From Gari tellinella (taxonomy: Eukaryota > Mollusca > Bivalvia > Cardiida > Psammobiidae), in the NCBI GenBank assembly GCA_922989275.2, contig OV277861.1, forward strand, positions 18,872,540-18,936,539: a stretch of DNA of 64,000 nucleotides. Direction: 5' to 3'. Positions within the stretch are counted from its first letter, which is position 1, and each line of letters starts with the position of its first letter. Shown one piece after another: positions 11,862 through 22,287 of the stretch. Position numbers and translations under genes: made by a program. Below the pieces are notes generated by a model. The model did not search any database and was not told the origin of the DNA. It saw only the letters and a program-made list of their open reading frames with translations.

Positions 11862-12294
11862 CCTGCAGTTACTGTCTTGAGATGTTTAAGTATTCTCCAA
11901 TTTGAATTGGAACATGTACTGTTGTGTACCAAAAAATTGTATTCATATAATTATACAATTCCAATTCTATCAGGATTTTCACTCTTTGCTATTTTCATGA
12001 TGAAGTTTGATGGAAATCAATAACTCTGTATACATGTGCTAGTTAAAGATTAGAACTTAAGCTGATGAATAGAGAATGTTGGGAAGTATTGCTGCAATTC
12101 TGAGTCTTTTCCTCATCCAATTAGAAGTCCATTTACTTGTCACTTGTGAGAGAAACAGGTCGGCCTTTTAGTTCCTCGGAGAATGCCAACTTGCACTTGC
12201 TGTTAATCAATTATTAGTGGTGAGAGGTCACAGTAAAACATATATTAAACAACCCTTCAAAAAGTAGCATAAAACTCTTTAAGACATGTTGCAG

Positions 12295-12367
12295 CTTAAT
12301 GCAGAACATAAGTAATGCAGAAAGCTCCCAAAGGGAGCTTTCTGCATTACTTTCGTCCTGCATTAAG
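12295..12367. repeat. TA-H palindrome
   Basis: CTTAATGCAGAACATAAGTA to TACTTTCGTCCTGCATTAAG, tip GCTCCCAAAGGGAGC; the extra C/G at the tip is mirrored. Confidence 0.78.
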
Positions 12368-13182
12368 AATGTTTGTCAGTAATTATATATTCGATATTTT
12401 CGTAGAGTACTCGGTGAACTCTGGCTTGATTGTTACGAGGGCTGTCGTACAGGTGTTCACAGAGCCTGCGATCAATAGAGTGCCACCTATATACACTGTT
12501 TTTATTCATAGAAAAGCTCTCCTCTAGTCAACAGCTGGTTTCGTACAAACATTGGAGGTGTTGGACTAGTAGTAGTAATACACTAGCATATATCACAATA
12601 GCTTAGGCGCAGATGGTAAGCTCTGACGCCATGAAAAACCTTACATGACCTTTAGCCTAGTTTTCAACAATGAATGCATGTGCAGGTAATCTGTATGAAA
12701 TAATCCTGATGACCCGATCAATGACCTGTTAATGCCTAGATGGCGCCACCGAAGTTCATTGGCAAACATTTAAGACTAAGATGAGGTGCTGCAAACATGA
12801 CGTCTTGTCAGAGTCTGCATGGTTTGTTGTAATTTCAGTGGTTTAGAATGATAAGGCATTTTTGATATAGAGGCTTTTATATTTCCTGCCGACTCAGGTT
12901 TGGCTTATTTGTAATGAAGCGCAGAAATTCTGAACCATTATTTTACTTTCTTTAAGCTTAAAGAATTGTTTATTTCAAAGTAATAGAACCTAAGTCAATC
13001 CAGTGATTTATCCTTGTGAATAATCACGGAGAGAGTTTAGCTTGACAGCAAACTCTATATAGTATCTCCCTATTATTGACAATCAAAATAATGTACATTG
13101 CAAGCATCCATAAAATTATCAAGCCAATAGTCTGAATAGATGGAGGACAAATTTATGTTCTGGCAGCATAATGCTCTATAAA

Positions 13183-13383
13183 GGTTGAGAACCCCTAATG
13201 AGATCGGACCAAAATCGGTTCTCTACGTACAGCGATTGGCCATTCTCATCAAATGCCGACCTGTTCCGAACCATGCTTGAGCATAGTTCGGAACAGGCTG
13301 GCAGTTGACAAGAATGCTGAGCGCTCCTCAAAGAATTGCAATATTGACAGACATTGGCCCGATCTCATTAGGAGTCCTCACCC
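13183..13383. mobile_element. Inverted-repeat element with inner palindrome
   Basis: About 201 bp. Ends GGTTGAGAACCCCTAATGAG and CTCATTAGGAGTCCTCACCC pair over about 28 bp. Inner arms near the centre, GCCGACCTGTTCCGAACCAT and TAGTTCGGAACAGGCTGGC, form a second stem of about 37 bp. A single copy in the window; ends are unlike the five main families. Confidence 0.7.
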
Positions 13384-13391
13384 TTAATTTC

Positions 13392-13496
13392 TCTTCATAG
13401 AAAAAGAGATGATTGTAATGAGTAGTCACATCATTGGGTTTGGTGGAGACATAAGGATTTTAGTGAAAACACTCCCTGTATTTGAAGCCCTGTTAT
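13392..13496. mobile_element. HT-H half element
   Basis: Only the right core arm (GATTGTAATGAGTAGTCACA) and right flank to CTGTATTTGAAGCCCTG survive, abutting another inverted-repeat element. Confidence 0.6.
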
Positions 13497-14068
13497 GTTG
13501 AAAGCTTTCTTTTAATTTGTGTTATTCGTGCTACTTAAAACTTCAGTGGCAGAAACGTTTGACTTGAGGCAGGCGCGGTATTAGTGCCATCCAGTCCAAT
13601 AATCTCAGGAACGAGTCTGTTACAATCATGCTCCGAGAGAAAATTTCAAGTGTTTTCAAGTATGCAATTGAATCATCATTTCTCAAAATGCCATAACTGA
13701 ATTCTTTTTGAAGATTAAACTGTCAAAAAGGGCCGCTTTATGAGCGTTAGGGATGAAATTTATGCAAGAATACGGTGCTTCCGAAAGCAGTAGTTTCTGC
13801 ATCAAACTGATATCAATCAAACGTTGCATTATTAGAAGACTAAATAGCAAAGACCTCCAGCCTCGTACCCCGGGCCTTGTCAGGCAAGCCAGCTAAAGAT
13901 TTATGTACATGCAGGCTGAAGTTTTAGAGGCGTTTTCAGTTAAAACATTTTCTGTTTTAATAGAAGCTGGTTCCAATTTTTAAGAGTGAACATTTATAGA
14001 TGGATGGACAGTCCACAAGATGGGTTGTTGTTAAATGCAGGACAAAATACTGAAGAAATCAGGCTGTT

Positions 14069-14143
14069 GCCTAATGCAAGACAGATGTAATACAGAAAGC
14101 TCCCTTTGGGAGCTTTCTGTATTACTTTTGTCTTGCATTAGGC
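14069..14143. repeat. TA-H palindrome with three mirrored changes
   Basis: GCCTAATGCAAGAC pairs GTCTTGCATTAGGC (usual GCTTAATGCAGGAC), and GTAATACAG pairs CTGTATTAC (usual GTAATGCAG). Only a short AGAT/TTTT segment is unpaired. Confidence 0.8.
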
Positions 14144-14807
14144 AGCCACTGGTAATTTTAGAGCTTGATTTAATATATTTTTTATTGAATATTGATTCTA
14201 TACAAGCTGTTTTGTTGTGAGGTTCTCAGTTTGAAAGATGTTGTTGTCTTATCAGTTACTCATAAGTAATGCCCTTACATTCTCATTTGATCATTCCATT
14301 CAATGTTTGCAAGAATTCAGTATCTACCAATTAGAGCTTATATATATGATCTATTTGTCTAATAGCGATTTATTACATAATTATAGCAATGGTAACTGAT
14401 ATTGTGGCATCTCATCTGGGTCTGTCTTGACTGTCAATGTCAATTTCTGGTGAAGCAAACTTTTAAAGCTTAGGCATTCCTGGATTAGGGACCATAAATC
14501 TCTGACCATGTCAAACGCATGCGGTGTCGATGTTAAGCTGATCATTTTCTTCATGTCAGCTCAAATCCTTAAGGATTAGGCAAGAAACCAGAGTTTCAAT
14601 TTAAAGAGAATACCAGTAGGATTGTTAAGAAGATGACAAACCTTCATAATTAGTCCGAGGGTATTTTTTAACCACTATTGTATTGGCTGTCTCCTTCTGT
14701 CTTCTTGTAACCATAATATTCCCAATGAAACCGTAACAGTATTGTATCTCTTAAATGATTCCTAAAATAGTATTCATTATCACTGCTTTTGAGACAGGTG
14801 GAAGATT

Positions 14808-14880
14808 TTTAATGCAGGACAAAAGTAATGCAAAAGCTCCCTGAAAGGGAGCTTTTGCATTACTTTCGTCCTGCATTAAA
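14808..14880. repeat. TA-H palindrome with mirrored 2-bp deletion
   Basis: ATGCAAAAGCTCCC pairs GGGAGCTTTTGCAT; other copies read ATGCAGAAAGCTCC, so the same two bases are missing in both arms. Outer arms TTAATGCAGGACAAAAG and CTTTCGTCCTGCATTAA. A flank GAGACAGGTGGAAG/CAATCACCTGCC surrounds it. Confidence 0.82.
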
Positions 14881-15195
14881 CAATCACCTGCCTTTTATAA
14901 AGTTCAAAATTGTCATTAATTGTGGGTCTCTGAATAGAGGTTGCTCTGTCTTCACTATTCCCAAGGAAACTATTGAATGAAGCTGACATTGTCAGACACA
15001 GTTTTGTCAGCGTTCAGTAATTTGTCACCATGGACAAGACAAGGTGTTGGGTTTCGCTGTATGTGCATTTAGTATGCATGACGGGGCCTGTCCTATTGTT
15101 TTCCGTGGGGACACTTGCACTAGCCCACTCCAGATGGTACTCATTATAGAGACAAGTGCTTCTCATTTAAAACTGACCACCCTTACCACATTGTC

Positions 15196-15296
15196 TTAAC
15201 CCTTTCTAGGATGGGAACCAGTAGTTTTGTAATATTTGCAAACAGTGTAGACCATAATCAGAGCCTCTGATTAGGGTCTTCACTGTTTGTAACACT
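15196..15296. mobile_element. TTAA-B/C related remnant
   Basis: TTAACCCTTTCTAGGATGGG left end and a reduced core, CAAACAGTGTAGACCATAAT to GGTCTTCACTGTTTG, with tip CAGAGCCTCTG. Confidence 0.55.
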
Positions 15297-15940
15297 ATTA
15301 AATAATATGCAATCTAACCACTTGAGATTCAAAGTGAACAGGACATTAATAAATTACAATTGAGCATTGTAAGGGATAGACAAGTGGTTGGCCTGGGCAA
15401 CTTGAAGAGCTTTAAATTTTACATAACAGACTATGCAATATGTAACTCTTTTAAATGTCTTACATGCAAGGAATTTTGTTTTGAGCAGCAAGCAGTGTAC
15501 ACCCTGATTAGGAACAACATAGAATTCTATAAGTTCATAACATTTGGTACATACTGTTTGCATGTGGTTTAAGTCTAAATCCATCATTTGTATGGTAAGG
15601 GCAGATGGTTAGAATCATTATGAGAACTGATGGAATATGATTAGTTTGGGTCTCTATGGTGAAATTATGAATTTTGTCCAAATCTTCTTTCACACAAGCA
15701 GTTTAGATGGATTTGTATGATATTGGGGAAAGGCATGTTTCCATGAAACAAAGTTATAATTGATTGTGGTCATTCATCTCATCACGGGAAAGGAGGATTA
15801 AGTATGCAATTAGTATGCTCGTCTTTAATTATGACAATTTCTGAATAATTATGGAACACATGGGCAAGCACAGTAAAGCTCCAATATTATGAATGACCAA
15901 TTATTGAAGACTCATTAACGGAGTTTAAGACATGTTTTTG

Positions 15941-16012
15941 CTTAAAACAAGATGACAGTAAATCAGAAAGCTCCCAAAGGAGCTTTCTGCTTTACTGTCA
16001 TCTTGTTTTAAG
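15941..16012. repeat. TA-H palindrome (AAGATGACAGTAAA type)
   Basis: CTTAAAACAAGATGACAGTA to TACTGTCATCTTGTTTTAAG, tip GCTCCCAAAGGAGC; AAGATGA/TCATCTT is mirrored relative to the reference copy. Confidence 0.8.
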
Positions 16013-16508
16013 CAGGCAGCTGCTTGAAAGGCCAAAATCAAGTGGTTATAGTATTGGGACTATAATACTATACTAGCTAATATTTTCCGGATCAGAAGGA
16101 GCATCAAAATAATACCAGCATAACAGAACGGAAGATACAATCTAGAAAAATTATGAAAGTGATCAGTTCAGACAAATCAATGAAGTTTTTTTTCCGATAA
16201 ACAGAGACATAAAATTAAATGTCTTTGATTTAGTCATGGTTGGTTTTGCAGAGCCAAATTTTATGATATCAAATTGTTTGAATACAACATGAAAAACTTT
16301 AAAGGCTGTCATATTGTCAGATGACAATGTTGTGGAGGGGGAGATATATAGTTTATGGATTTTGTATCGAACATGCCCACATTAATGTTAAACCCTTTGA
16401 TAGATAGATTAACTGGCTCTTTGCAAAATGAGAACTACTTTTGTCATCAGTTTATTCTACATACTCTGTATTTGCAGATATATATAATTTTATAACTGAG
16501 TGACTAAC

Positions 16509-16607
16509 AGTTTGAATCCTCATCAGATGGATATACATGTAGTGGGTGCGTCTCCTGTTACTGTTTGGCATGTTTGCAAAGGTTTATTTCACTTTCGAAA
16601 TGGTTAA
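16509..16607 (+). mobile_element. TTAA-C related remnant
   Basis: AACAGTTTGAATCCTCATCA and GTTACTGTTTGGCATGTTTG survive from the core arms; tip lost. GTTAAAG right border near 16604. Confidence 0.45.
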
Positions 16608-16710
16608 AGGGGATAGTATATCATTTGCATACTGTCAAATTCATATGTTAGATAAATATACAATCAGATGTTGAGATCTCTGAAGAAATATGTGGCTTTT
16701 ATTATGAAAA

Positions 16711-16790
16711 ACACAGTGTAATGCAGAAAGCTCCTTTAGGAACTGGTAACATGTACTAAAGTATTGTGTTCTGCAATTTGTTACCATCTG
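16711..16790. repeat. TA-H palindrome with right arm replaced
   Basis: GTAATGCAGAAAGCTCCTTTAGGA is split (GTAATGCAGAAAGC, then CTCCTTTAGGAAC) and followed by unrelated DNA; TTCTGCAATTTGTTACC may be the remote right arm. Confidence 0.45.
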
Positions 16791-17139
16791 TCTTACTGCT
16801 ATTCCATATTTTGATTGGTTGCCTGACTCGAGTTTGACTGTATCCCACTTTCTGCCTTACCTGGTGGCAAAATACATCTGAAAAAGATGAGGTAATTAGC
16901 AGTGGCTCAGTCCATCTGGTGGCTCAGGTTTTATTGTCTTTCAAGGGGAGATAATTGTGTTTTTATTGTGATTTAATTGGTATGTCAGCATCTGTCATTA
17001 TTTGGCTCAAACAAGTTGCTGACAGCCCTAGCTAGCTGTATAGTAGTTTGAATGACTTTCTTCAATACCCCTTTTCAAATTTTGCATTTTTTGATATCCA
17101 GAATAGTTATTACTATTAGGATCACACGAACAAAGACTT

Positions 17140-17392
17140 TTAACCCATTACCCCATAGTCTATTTCCAGTATTGAAGATAGGTGTCCACTAAAGCAGGTT
17201 GAAAGTAAAGCAGAATGCGCCTCTAAAGGCGCATTCTGCTTTACTTTCAGCCTGCTTTAAGCTACCATCTGCTAGAATATAGAAAATATTTTCTATGGGT
17301 CATACTCATAACAGTGTAAATTGGAACTATTTTCTTCAGTGGAAGAACAAATTAGAGGCGTAAAAAGGCGTATTTATGGTGGAATGGGTTAA
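17140..17392 (+). mobile_element. TTAA-A hairpin element (reference copy)
   Basis: 253 bp between TTAA borders. Left end reads TTAACCCATTACCCCATAG; right end GTATTTATGGTGGAATGGG then TTAA (other copies have TATGGGGTAATGGG), so the ends are inverted repeats of about 14 bp beginning CCC inside a TTAA duplication, as in piggyBac-type elements. A palindrome of about 74 bp near the left end starts AAAGCAGGTTGAAAGTAAAG and closes CTTTACTTTCAGCCTGCTTT. A 90-bp unique segment (GCTACCATCTGCTAG ... GGAGGAATAAATTAAAGGCG in the family) follows. There is no coding capacity, so movement would need a transposase from elsewhere. Plus orientation is defined by this copy. Confidence 0.85.
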
Positions 17393-17429
17393 AAAGGTGG
17401 TAAAGACAGGAAGAAGTTTCAATCAAGAT

Positions 17430-17495
17430 GAAATTAAGCAGAAAGATCTTGAATCTTTCTGCTTTACCTTTACATTGCTTTAAGGAGCAACCTGC
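17430..17495. repeat. TA-H palindrome, shortened
   Basis: GATGAAATTAAGCAGAAAGA to TCTTTCTGCTTTACCTTTAC with a TCTTGAA tip that has lost CTCC/GGAG. Confidence 0.6.
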
Positions 17496-17840
17496 CTTAA
17501 ACATCAAATACAAGTCATTTTTGAGTGGTGTATTCTTAAAGAGTTTGTAACTTCAAGGAGGGTCCCTATGTGTTAGGTATACTGTTAGGCGGTCGATTCT
17601 GATTTCGTTGATCATATTAATTGATTTCTTTGTGGTACTAATATCCTATTGATAAGGTTAAGTACACGATTTTTTTTCAAAAGGTGGCGTGGGAGGCTAT
17701 ATTTAGATTTTATATTTATTGATTTGAAACGAATTTGATTCAAAATGAAGACTTTGTTATAGACCGGTGACCTGAATATTCTGTGCAAAATAACCTACAA
17801 TGGATTGTATTAATTGTTAACTTTAATGGTGCAGCAAATA

Positions 17841-18033
17841 CAGGGCTCCAGATAAGAAGGATATTTCCAAACAAGTACAACATTTTCTCGCCCATTTCAG
17901 CACCAAATCCTATGGTGTTACTACTCATTAGAATCGTCTCAAAGAGACGATTCTAATGATTAGTGACACCATAGCGTTTAATGCAGAAATAAAGATTTCA
18001 GTTTTTGAAAAACCACACTTATTTGGAGCCCTG
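17841..18033. mobile_element. HT-H hairpin element
   Basis: 193 bp, CAGGGCTCCAGATAAGAAGG to CTTATTTGGAGCCCTG; AAATA on both sides. Core tip CGTCTCAAAGAGACG. Confidence 0.82.
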
Positions 18034-18457
18034 AAATAAGTATATTTGTCATTTGCAAACTGTATATACCCAGATCAGAGGGCTCCTGTTTGCTATAATT
18101 TAAAAAAAAATTTGGACAAAATTCTCAATAGTCAATATAAACTGGTCATTATTTAAGAAAATGGGAGAGTCCATTTTGAAGGTCATTATAGAGTAACGGT
18201 TAAATTTTGGGCTGCTGTAAGGTCGCATGTCCTGACGCAATGGTGCGGTAATGGTTGAATAGAAAATGGGTCTCTCATAGAAAGTGTGTTTTGAAAAGAA
18301 AATAAAAGAGAGAAAACAGATTTAATTTGATAAATGGAATAAACCGAACAAAACTGCAAATATCCTCTGCAAATGACAGCATAAATAATATAACTGATGT
18401 ACATTTTATTTGAAGATAGTTTAGTTTGACAGATAGAGTAAGATCCTAAACACATAA

Positions 18458-18570
18458 GGGGTCTGTTTCATAAAACTTTGTACGACAAATGTTGTCATAA
18501 GTCAGATTATAAAAGTCTCAATACTTATTTGTCGTTTTTTTGTCGTACAGAGTTTTATGAAACAGGCCCC
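18458..18570. mobile_element. 113-bp foldback element, GGGGYCTGTTTCATAAAA ends
   Basis: GGGGTCTGTTTCATAAAAC to GTTTTATGAAACAGGCCCC, with TGTACGACAAA/TTTGTCGTACA continuing the stem. No target duplication is evident. Similar GGGGCCTGTTTCATAAA ends occur in invertebrate short elements as I recall, not checked. Confidence 0.7.
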
Positions 18571-19159
18571 TGGTTCATTTGAATGGAATATTGCCATGGG
18601 CAACAAGATTGTTTTCAGATCAGAAGCTAATTATCATGGAATCTATTCAGTATTTTGACTATAAATCAATGTTTAATAGTCTCTGACTAACTTATGTGTA
18701 AATATCACTAACATAGAGCTGGACAAACAATGTAGATCTAGATCAGATAAGACAAAATAAACTCAACTTACCATCAGGGCCTGCATTGTTTATTATGAAT
18801 TATTGTTTAATTAGGTGTTAAAGATCCATTCAAAACAAAATCCTTGAGAACAACACGGCCTAATGCAGGAAGTTGGTAAAACAGAAAGCTCCTATAATTA
18901 CCAATGTTCTGCAATAAGCAGTCACCTGATTTCAGAGATGCTCTATGTTTCCTTATTGAATGCCATGGCCTTAGATCATTATCACAAGTTTTATAGGACT
19001 ATAAAACTTTTTAGCACAATTGACTCACACACTTAGAATATCCTGGCATACATAGATTAAATGCATATATAGATGTGTATAGTTAGTTCTAATTTTGTTG
19101 TTTTAACTAGAATTGGCAAAAGTCATGTTTCTTAAACATACTTCTTTGTGTAATTTCAG

Positions 19160-19355
19160 GCTACAGTCAGACTACAAGACATCAATGACACACCTCCAAG
19201 ATTCTCCAAGAATTTCTACGAAGTAAGCGTTGATGAGGATGTAAGGGCGGACTTTGTGATCACCAGGGTGATCGTGTACGATGACGACAGTCTTGGAGGT
19301 CTCCAGCTGAACCTAAATGTTGGCAGTGACGTCAAACTGAAAATTAACCAAGATG
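19160..19355 (+). CDS. Cadherin gene, internal exon A (partial gene)
   Basis: Internal exon of a calcium-dependent adhesion receptor. It begins after an AG acceptor (TTTCAG at 19154-19159) and ends before a GTGAGT donor. The 196 nt read in one open frame, ATVRLQDINDTPPRF..., and finish in phase 1. The DINDTPPRF stretch is the classic inter-repeat calcium linker (family form DxNDNAPxF) closing one EC repeat; SKNFYEVSVDED opens the next, with the acidic DED expected at its first calcium site. The usual AxDxDxGxN segment is replaced by VYDDDSLGGLQL, so this repeat looks divergent. The reading joins exon B without a break. Start and end of the gene are outside the window. Family placement (Fat, Dachsous or large protocadherin) is inference. 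Confidence 0.9.
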
Positions 19356-19394
19356 GTGAGTACTCTAAGCAGTTAAATTAACTTTAAAATTTAA

Positions 19395-19644
19395 ACCTTT
19401 AAAAAATTACCCCATAAATACATCTTTTAACGCCTTTAAAATTTTCCTTCTTTGAAGAAAATACATGCAGTTCCATGTGATACCGTCATAAGAAATATTT
19501 GCCATATATCCTAACAGATTTTAGCTTAAAGAAGGCTGCAAGTAAAGCAGAATGTGCCTTGAGGCACATTTTGCTTTACTTTCAACCTGCTTTAAGTGGT
19601 CACTTGTATTCAAAACTGAAACAGACTATGGGGTAACAGGTCAA
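19395..19644 (-). mobile_element. TTAA-A hairpin element in short cadherin intron
   Basis: Degraded borders (AAAATTACCCC on the left, GGGGTAACAGGTCAA on the right) with a clear core at 19525-19596: arms GCTGCAAGTAAAGCAG and CTGCTTTACTTTCAACC type, tip GTGCCTTGAGGCAC. It lies about 40 bp downstream of exon A. Confidence 0.75.
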
Positions 19645-19805
19645 CGATTATTATCATTTGCAAACAGATTAGTATAGATGCACATATACCTTCAGAAACA
19701 GTCCGATCTGAATTTTGTTTACCTCTCCTCTATCTGTATACATGTATAGTAGAATTTAATTAAGTCTAGTCAATGTTTAGAGGTTTTCACCATGTATTAC
19801 CAAAA

Positions 19806-19880
19806 TTACAAACAGTGCAGACCCTGATCAGAAGGTTTCTAAAGGAACCCTCTGATATGGGTCTGCACATTTTGCATAGG
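19806..19880. repeat. TTAA-B type palindrome remnant before exon B
   Basis: CAAACAGTGCAGACCCTGAT to GGGTCTGCACATTTTG; a GGGCAGTGTACTCTACATGG flank follows. No TTAA borders could be assigned. About 90 bp before the exon B acceptor. Confidence 0.65.
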
Positions 19881-19972
19881 GCAGTGTACTCTACATGGAT
19901 GCATTGTTTGTAAATGAAGACGACACTCATCATTAAGGTTCAATTGGTTATGTAAACATTTCATTGCTCTAG

Positions 19973-20316
19973 GAACCATTGTGTCTACTGGTCCACTGGA
20001 TCGTGAGACGGTTTCCCAGTACAATCTACGAGTCACGGCTACAGATGGCATACAGTCCTCACAGTGCCTCGTTCGAATCAACCTTCTCGACAAGAATGAC
20101 AATGCACCTCATTTCACTCAGTCCTTCTACTCCTTTGATGTGGATGAGGACACCTTGATAGGGACTACTGTGGGGAGTGTTCGCGCACATGACCCTGATG
20201 AGGGCCTTAATGGAAGTGTACAATACTCTCTTCAGTCGGCATGGGCTAAGAGCACATTTGAGCTGGACCCTATCAAAGGCACTTTTAGACTTGGCAGCGT
20301 GCTGGACTTTGAAGAG
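19973..20316 (+). CDS. Cadherin gene, internal exon B (partial gene)
   Basis: 344-nt exon following a CTCTAG acceptor and ending before a GTAAAA donor. The first two bases complete the split glycine codon from exon A, giving INQDG-TIVSTGPLDRE. It finishes one EC repeat (LDRE motif, YNLRVTATDG with the conserved ATD, then DKNDNAPHF linker) and carries most of the next (FDVDEDTLIGTTVGSV, AHDPDEGLNGSVQYSL with the calcium-binding DPDEGLNG, then FELDPIKGTFRLGSVLDFEE). It ends in phase 0. A run of antisense open frame over the same DNA is a shadow. Skipping this exon would shift the frame because exon A ends in phase 1 and exon C starts in phase 0. Confidence 0.95.
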
Positions 20317-20364
20317 GTAAAATTATGCCCATGATTAACTGTCAAAACACAAAAAGAAGCCATT

Positions 20365-20605
20365 TTAACCCATTTCCCCATAAATACGCCTTTTTACACC
20401 TTTAAATTATTCCTCCACTCAATTCTACATCATATTACATGTATAATCAAAATATCTCATTACAAATATTGTCTTTTTCCTAGTAGATTGTAGCTTAAAG
20501 TAAAGCAGAATGCGCCTTAAGGCACATTCTGCTTTACTTTCAACCTGCTTTAAGTATAATCATCTGTCGTCAAAACTAGAAATAGGCCATGGGGTAATGG
20601 GTTAA
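20365..20605 (-). mobile_element. TTAA-A hairpin element just after exon B
   Basis: 241 bp, TTAACCCATTTCCCCATAAA to GGGGTAATGGG then TTAA. The outer part of one core arm (about 11 bp) is missing, so the stem is shorter than usual. It starts 48 bp after the exon B donor. Confidence 0.8.
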
Positions 20606-20664
20606 AGATGATGCATGGCTGCTATTAACCATTCTCCTGCTATAAGCATATAATGACACTTTTT

Positions 20665-20732
20665 GAAAACAGTGTAGACCCAGATCAGACAGCTCCTGAA
20701 GGAGCTGTCTGATCTGGGTCTGCACTGTTTTC
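20665..20732. repeat. TTAA-B type palindrome, perfect arms
   Basis: AAAACAGTGTAGACCCAGAT to GGGTCTGCACTGTTTT with tip CAGCTCCTGAAGGAGCTG; both arms carry ACAGCTCC where the family has AGGGCTCC, mirrored. Confidence 0.7.
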
Positions 20733-21083
20733 TTATAGGACCCATATGACATGAGCCTGCACGCTTTCCTAAGGAAATTTCCTTAATTTATCAGCCAATG
20801 TAACAGCTCAGATGACTGATTTTCATAGTGGGCGGAGTTAAATATATATGAATATTCAGTGAGAAAAGGGGTTGAAACAGATGGCAGCTGATCACAGGAT
20901 ACAGATAACTCTCATTTATGGACTGTGCAGGTTGTATTTCAAGACGTGTATTCAAAATAGTTCCTTGTCCTCGGCCAAAACTACTGAATTTAGGTAAAAA
21001 GCAAACATAAATTACAGTTGAACTTGTTTCTTTTGTCACCCAAAATAAGAAAGGCATTCTCTGAAATATATAATTTATATAGA

Positions 21084-21160
21084 AGCTTAATGCAGAATAA
21101 AAGTTATGCAGAAAGGTCTTATACAGGAGCTGTCTCTGTAACTTTGTCCTACAATAAGAT
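21084..21160. repeat. TA-H palindrome, decayed
   Basis: GCTTAATGCAGAATAAAAGT against AACTTTGTCCTACAATAAG; tip partly lost. Confidence 0.55.
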
Positions 21161-21570
21161 GTGTTAAGAAATCATTCCTTTCTTCATGAAACAGTTGCTC
21201 AACATACGATGACAGTACTTTACAGTCATATTCACTACAAAAATCATCCCACCCTGTCTCGCTATTCAGACAACAATTTGACGTTATTATTTTCCAATCA
21301 ATACTACATGTTTTACTGGTTTTTATGTGACATTTAGTTTCGTTTGAGATCTACATTTGAGATAAAACTTTCCAACTGTGACTTGCAAACTAGTTTGTCT
21401 CTACAACAAAACATATTTCGGGATCTTCCCCCCACAACCATCTTATCTGATCACATGATCATGTTTGAAAAGACCGAGCAAACACTTTTGTAATTGTTCA
21501 CCAGCCTAAATGCATCGAAAGCTTGTTTGAAAATTGTAAATATAAATGAAATTTACCTGAACACTTCAGT

Positions 21571-21660
21571 CAGGGCTCCAGATAAAAGGGGTGTAAACTG
21601 AACAAATCCAGCATTTTCTCTCTCATTTTAGCACCAAATTCTATGGAGATCTATGGTATC
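21571..21660. mobile_element. HT-H left half
   Basis: CAGGGCTCCAGATAAAAGGG through GCATTTTCTCTCTC to CACCAAATTCTATGG; the core is lost after its first bases and TTAA-C core sequence (CAGATCCAAACTGTTTG) follows. Confidence 0.65.
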
Positions 21661-22036
21661 ATCAGATCCAAACTGTTTGCCACTCATCTTAAGGTGTATT
21701 CAAATTAGAAATACATAAAAACTAAATTGTAAAACAATTTCAAAGCAGTTTAATTTACGACAAGGGAATGGTTAAAACCCTAACCCCTCGTTTGTGAAAT
21801 GGAAACTCTAATTTTCTTTGTAGGAGCTATCAATTAAGAGTTATCAGGTTTTGCGGGTGGTTGAATTTTATGTACAAAAACTCCATAATGATCAAAGAAA
21901 ATGCTTTTTCATCTTTATGCACATTTGATCTGTTTTCTCTTTTCATAACCACATGTAAGTAAATAAGGCAGCCGCATACTTGATGACGATTTGAATGTCA
22001 TCAAGGGTGATTGCTCGCTGGATCTTTTGTCAACAC

Positions 22037-22287
22037 TTAACTCTTTGAACCCTAGTCCCGCATATAGGCGTGCTTTTCAAACAGTGTACATGTGAATAGT
22101 ACACTTGTCCTATGCAAACAGTGAAGACCCTGATCAGAGGGCTCCGAAAGGAGCCCTCTGATCAGGTTCTTCACTGTTTGTCACAATGCCAAACATTGAC
22201 AAAAACAACCCTTAAAAGTCAGAAATGGACTAGACTAAAATGGAAACTGGAATTTTCCATTTAAAGTTTCAGGGAGGAAAGAGTTAA
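22037..22287 (-). mobile_element. TTAA-B hairpin element (reference copy)
   Basis: 251 bp between exact TTAAs. One end is TTAACTCTTTGAACCCTAGT, the other GGGAGGAAAGAG then TTAA. A central palindrome of about 65 bp starts CAAACAGTGAAGACCCTGAT and closes CTTCACTGTTTG, tip GGGCTCCGAAAGGAGCCC. A second small inverted pair (GTGTACATGTGAATAGTACAC) lies between the end and the core. The outer flank includes GGACTAGACTAAAATGG. No coding capacity. Confidence 0.85.

Larger units (their letters stand above)
1..19159 (+). other. Non-coding DNA upstream of exon A
   Basis: No coding sequence that I can support. Exon A has a splice acceptor, so at least the portion next to it is intron; whether 19 kb is one intron cannot be told. 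The stretch is dominated by palindrome-bearing elements of all five families. The longest tracts with no recognisable feature are 360-990, 1215-2500, 10000-10450, 10495-11148 and 12370-13180. Confidence 0.6.
19356..19972 (+). other. Cadherin intron, 617 bp, holding two hairpin elements
   Basis: The intron starts GTGAGT and ends CTCTAG, joining phase-1 exons. Nearly half is one TTAA-A element (about 19395-19644), beginning roughly 40 bp after the donor. A damaged TTAA-B type palindrome (19806-19880) lies about 90 bp before the acceptor. Short intron plus two strong hairpins is unusual beside the giant neighbouring introns. Confidence 0.85.

Noticed and set aside
19839..20102. Minus-strand open frame over exon B
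   Set aside because: It is the antisense shadow of the cadherin exon, with no recognisable protein features.
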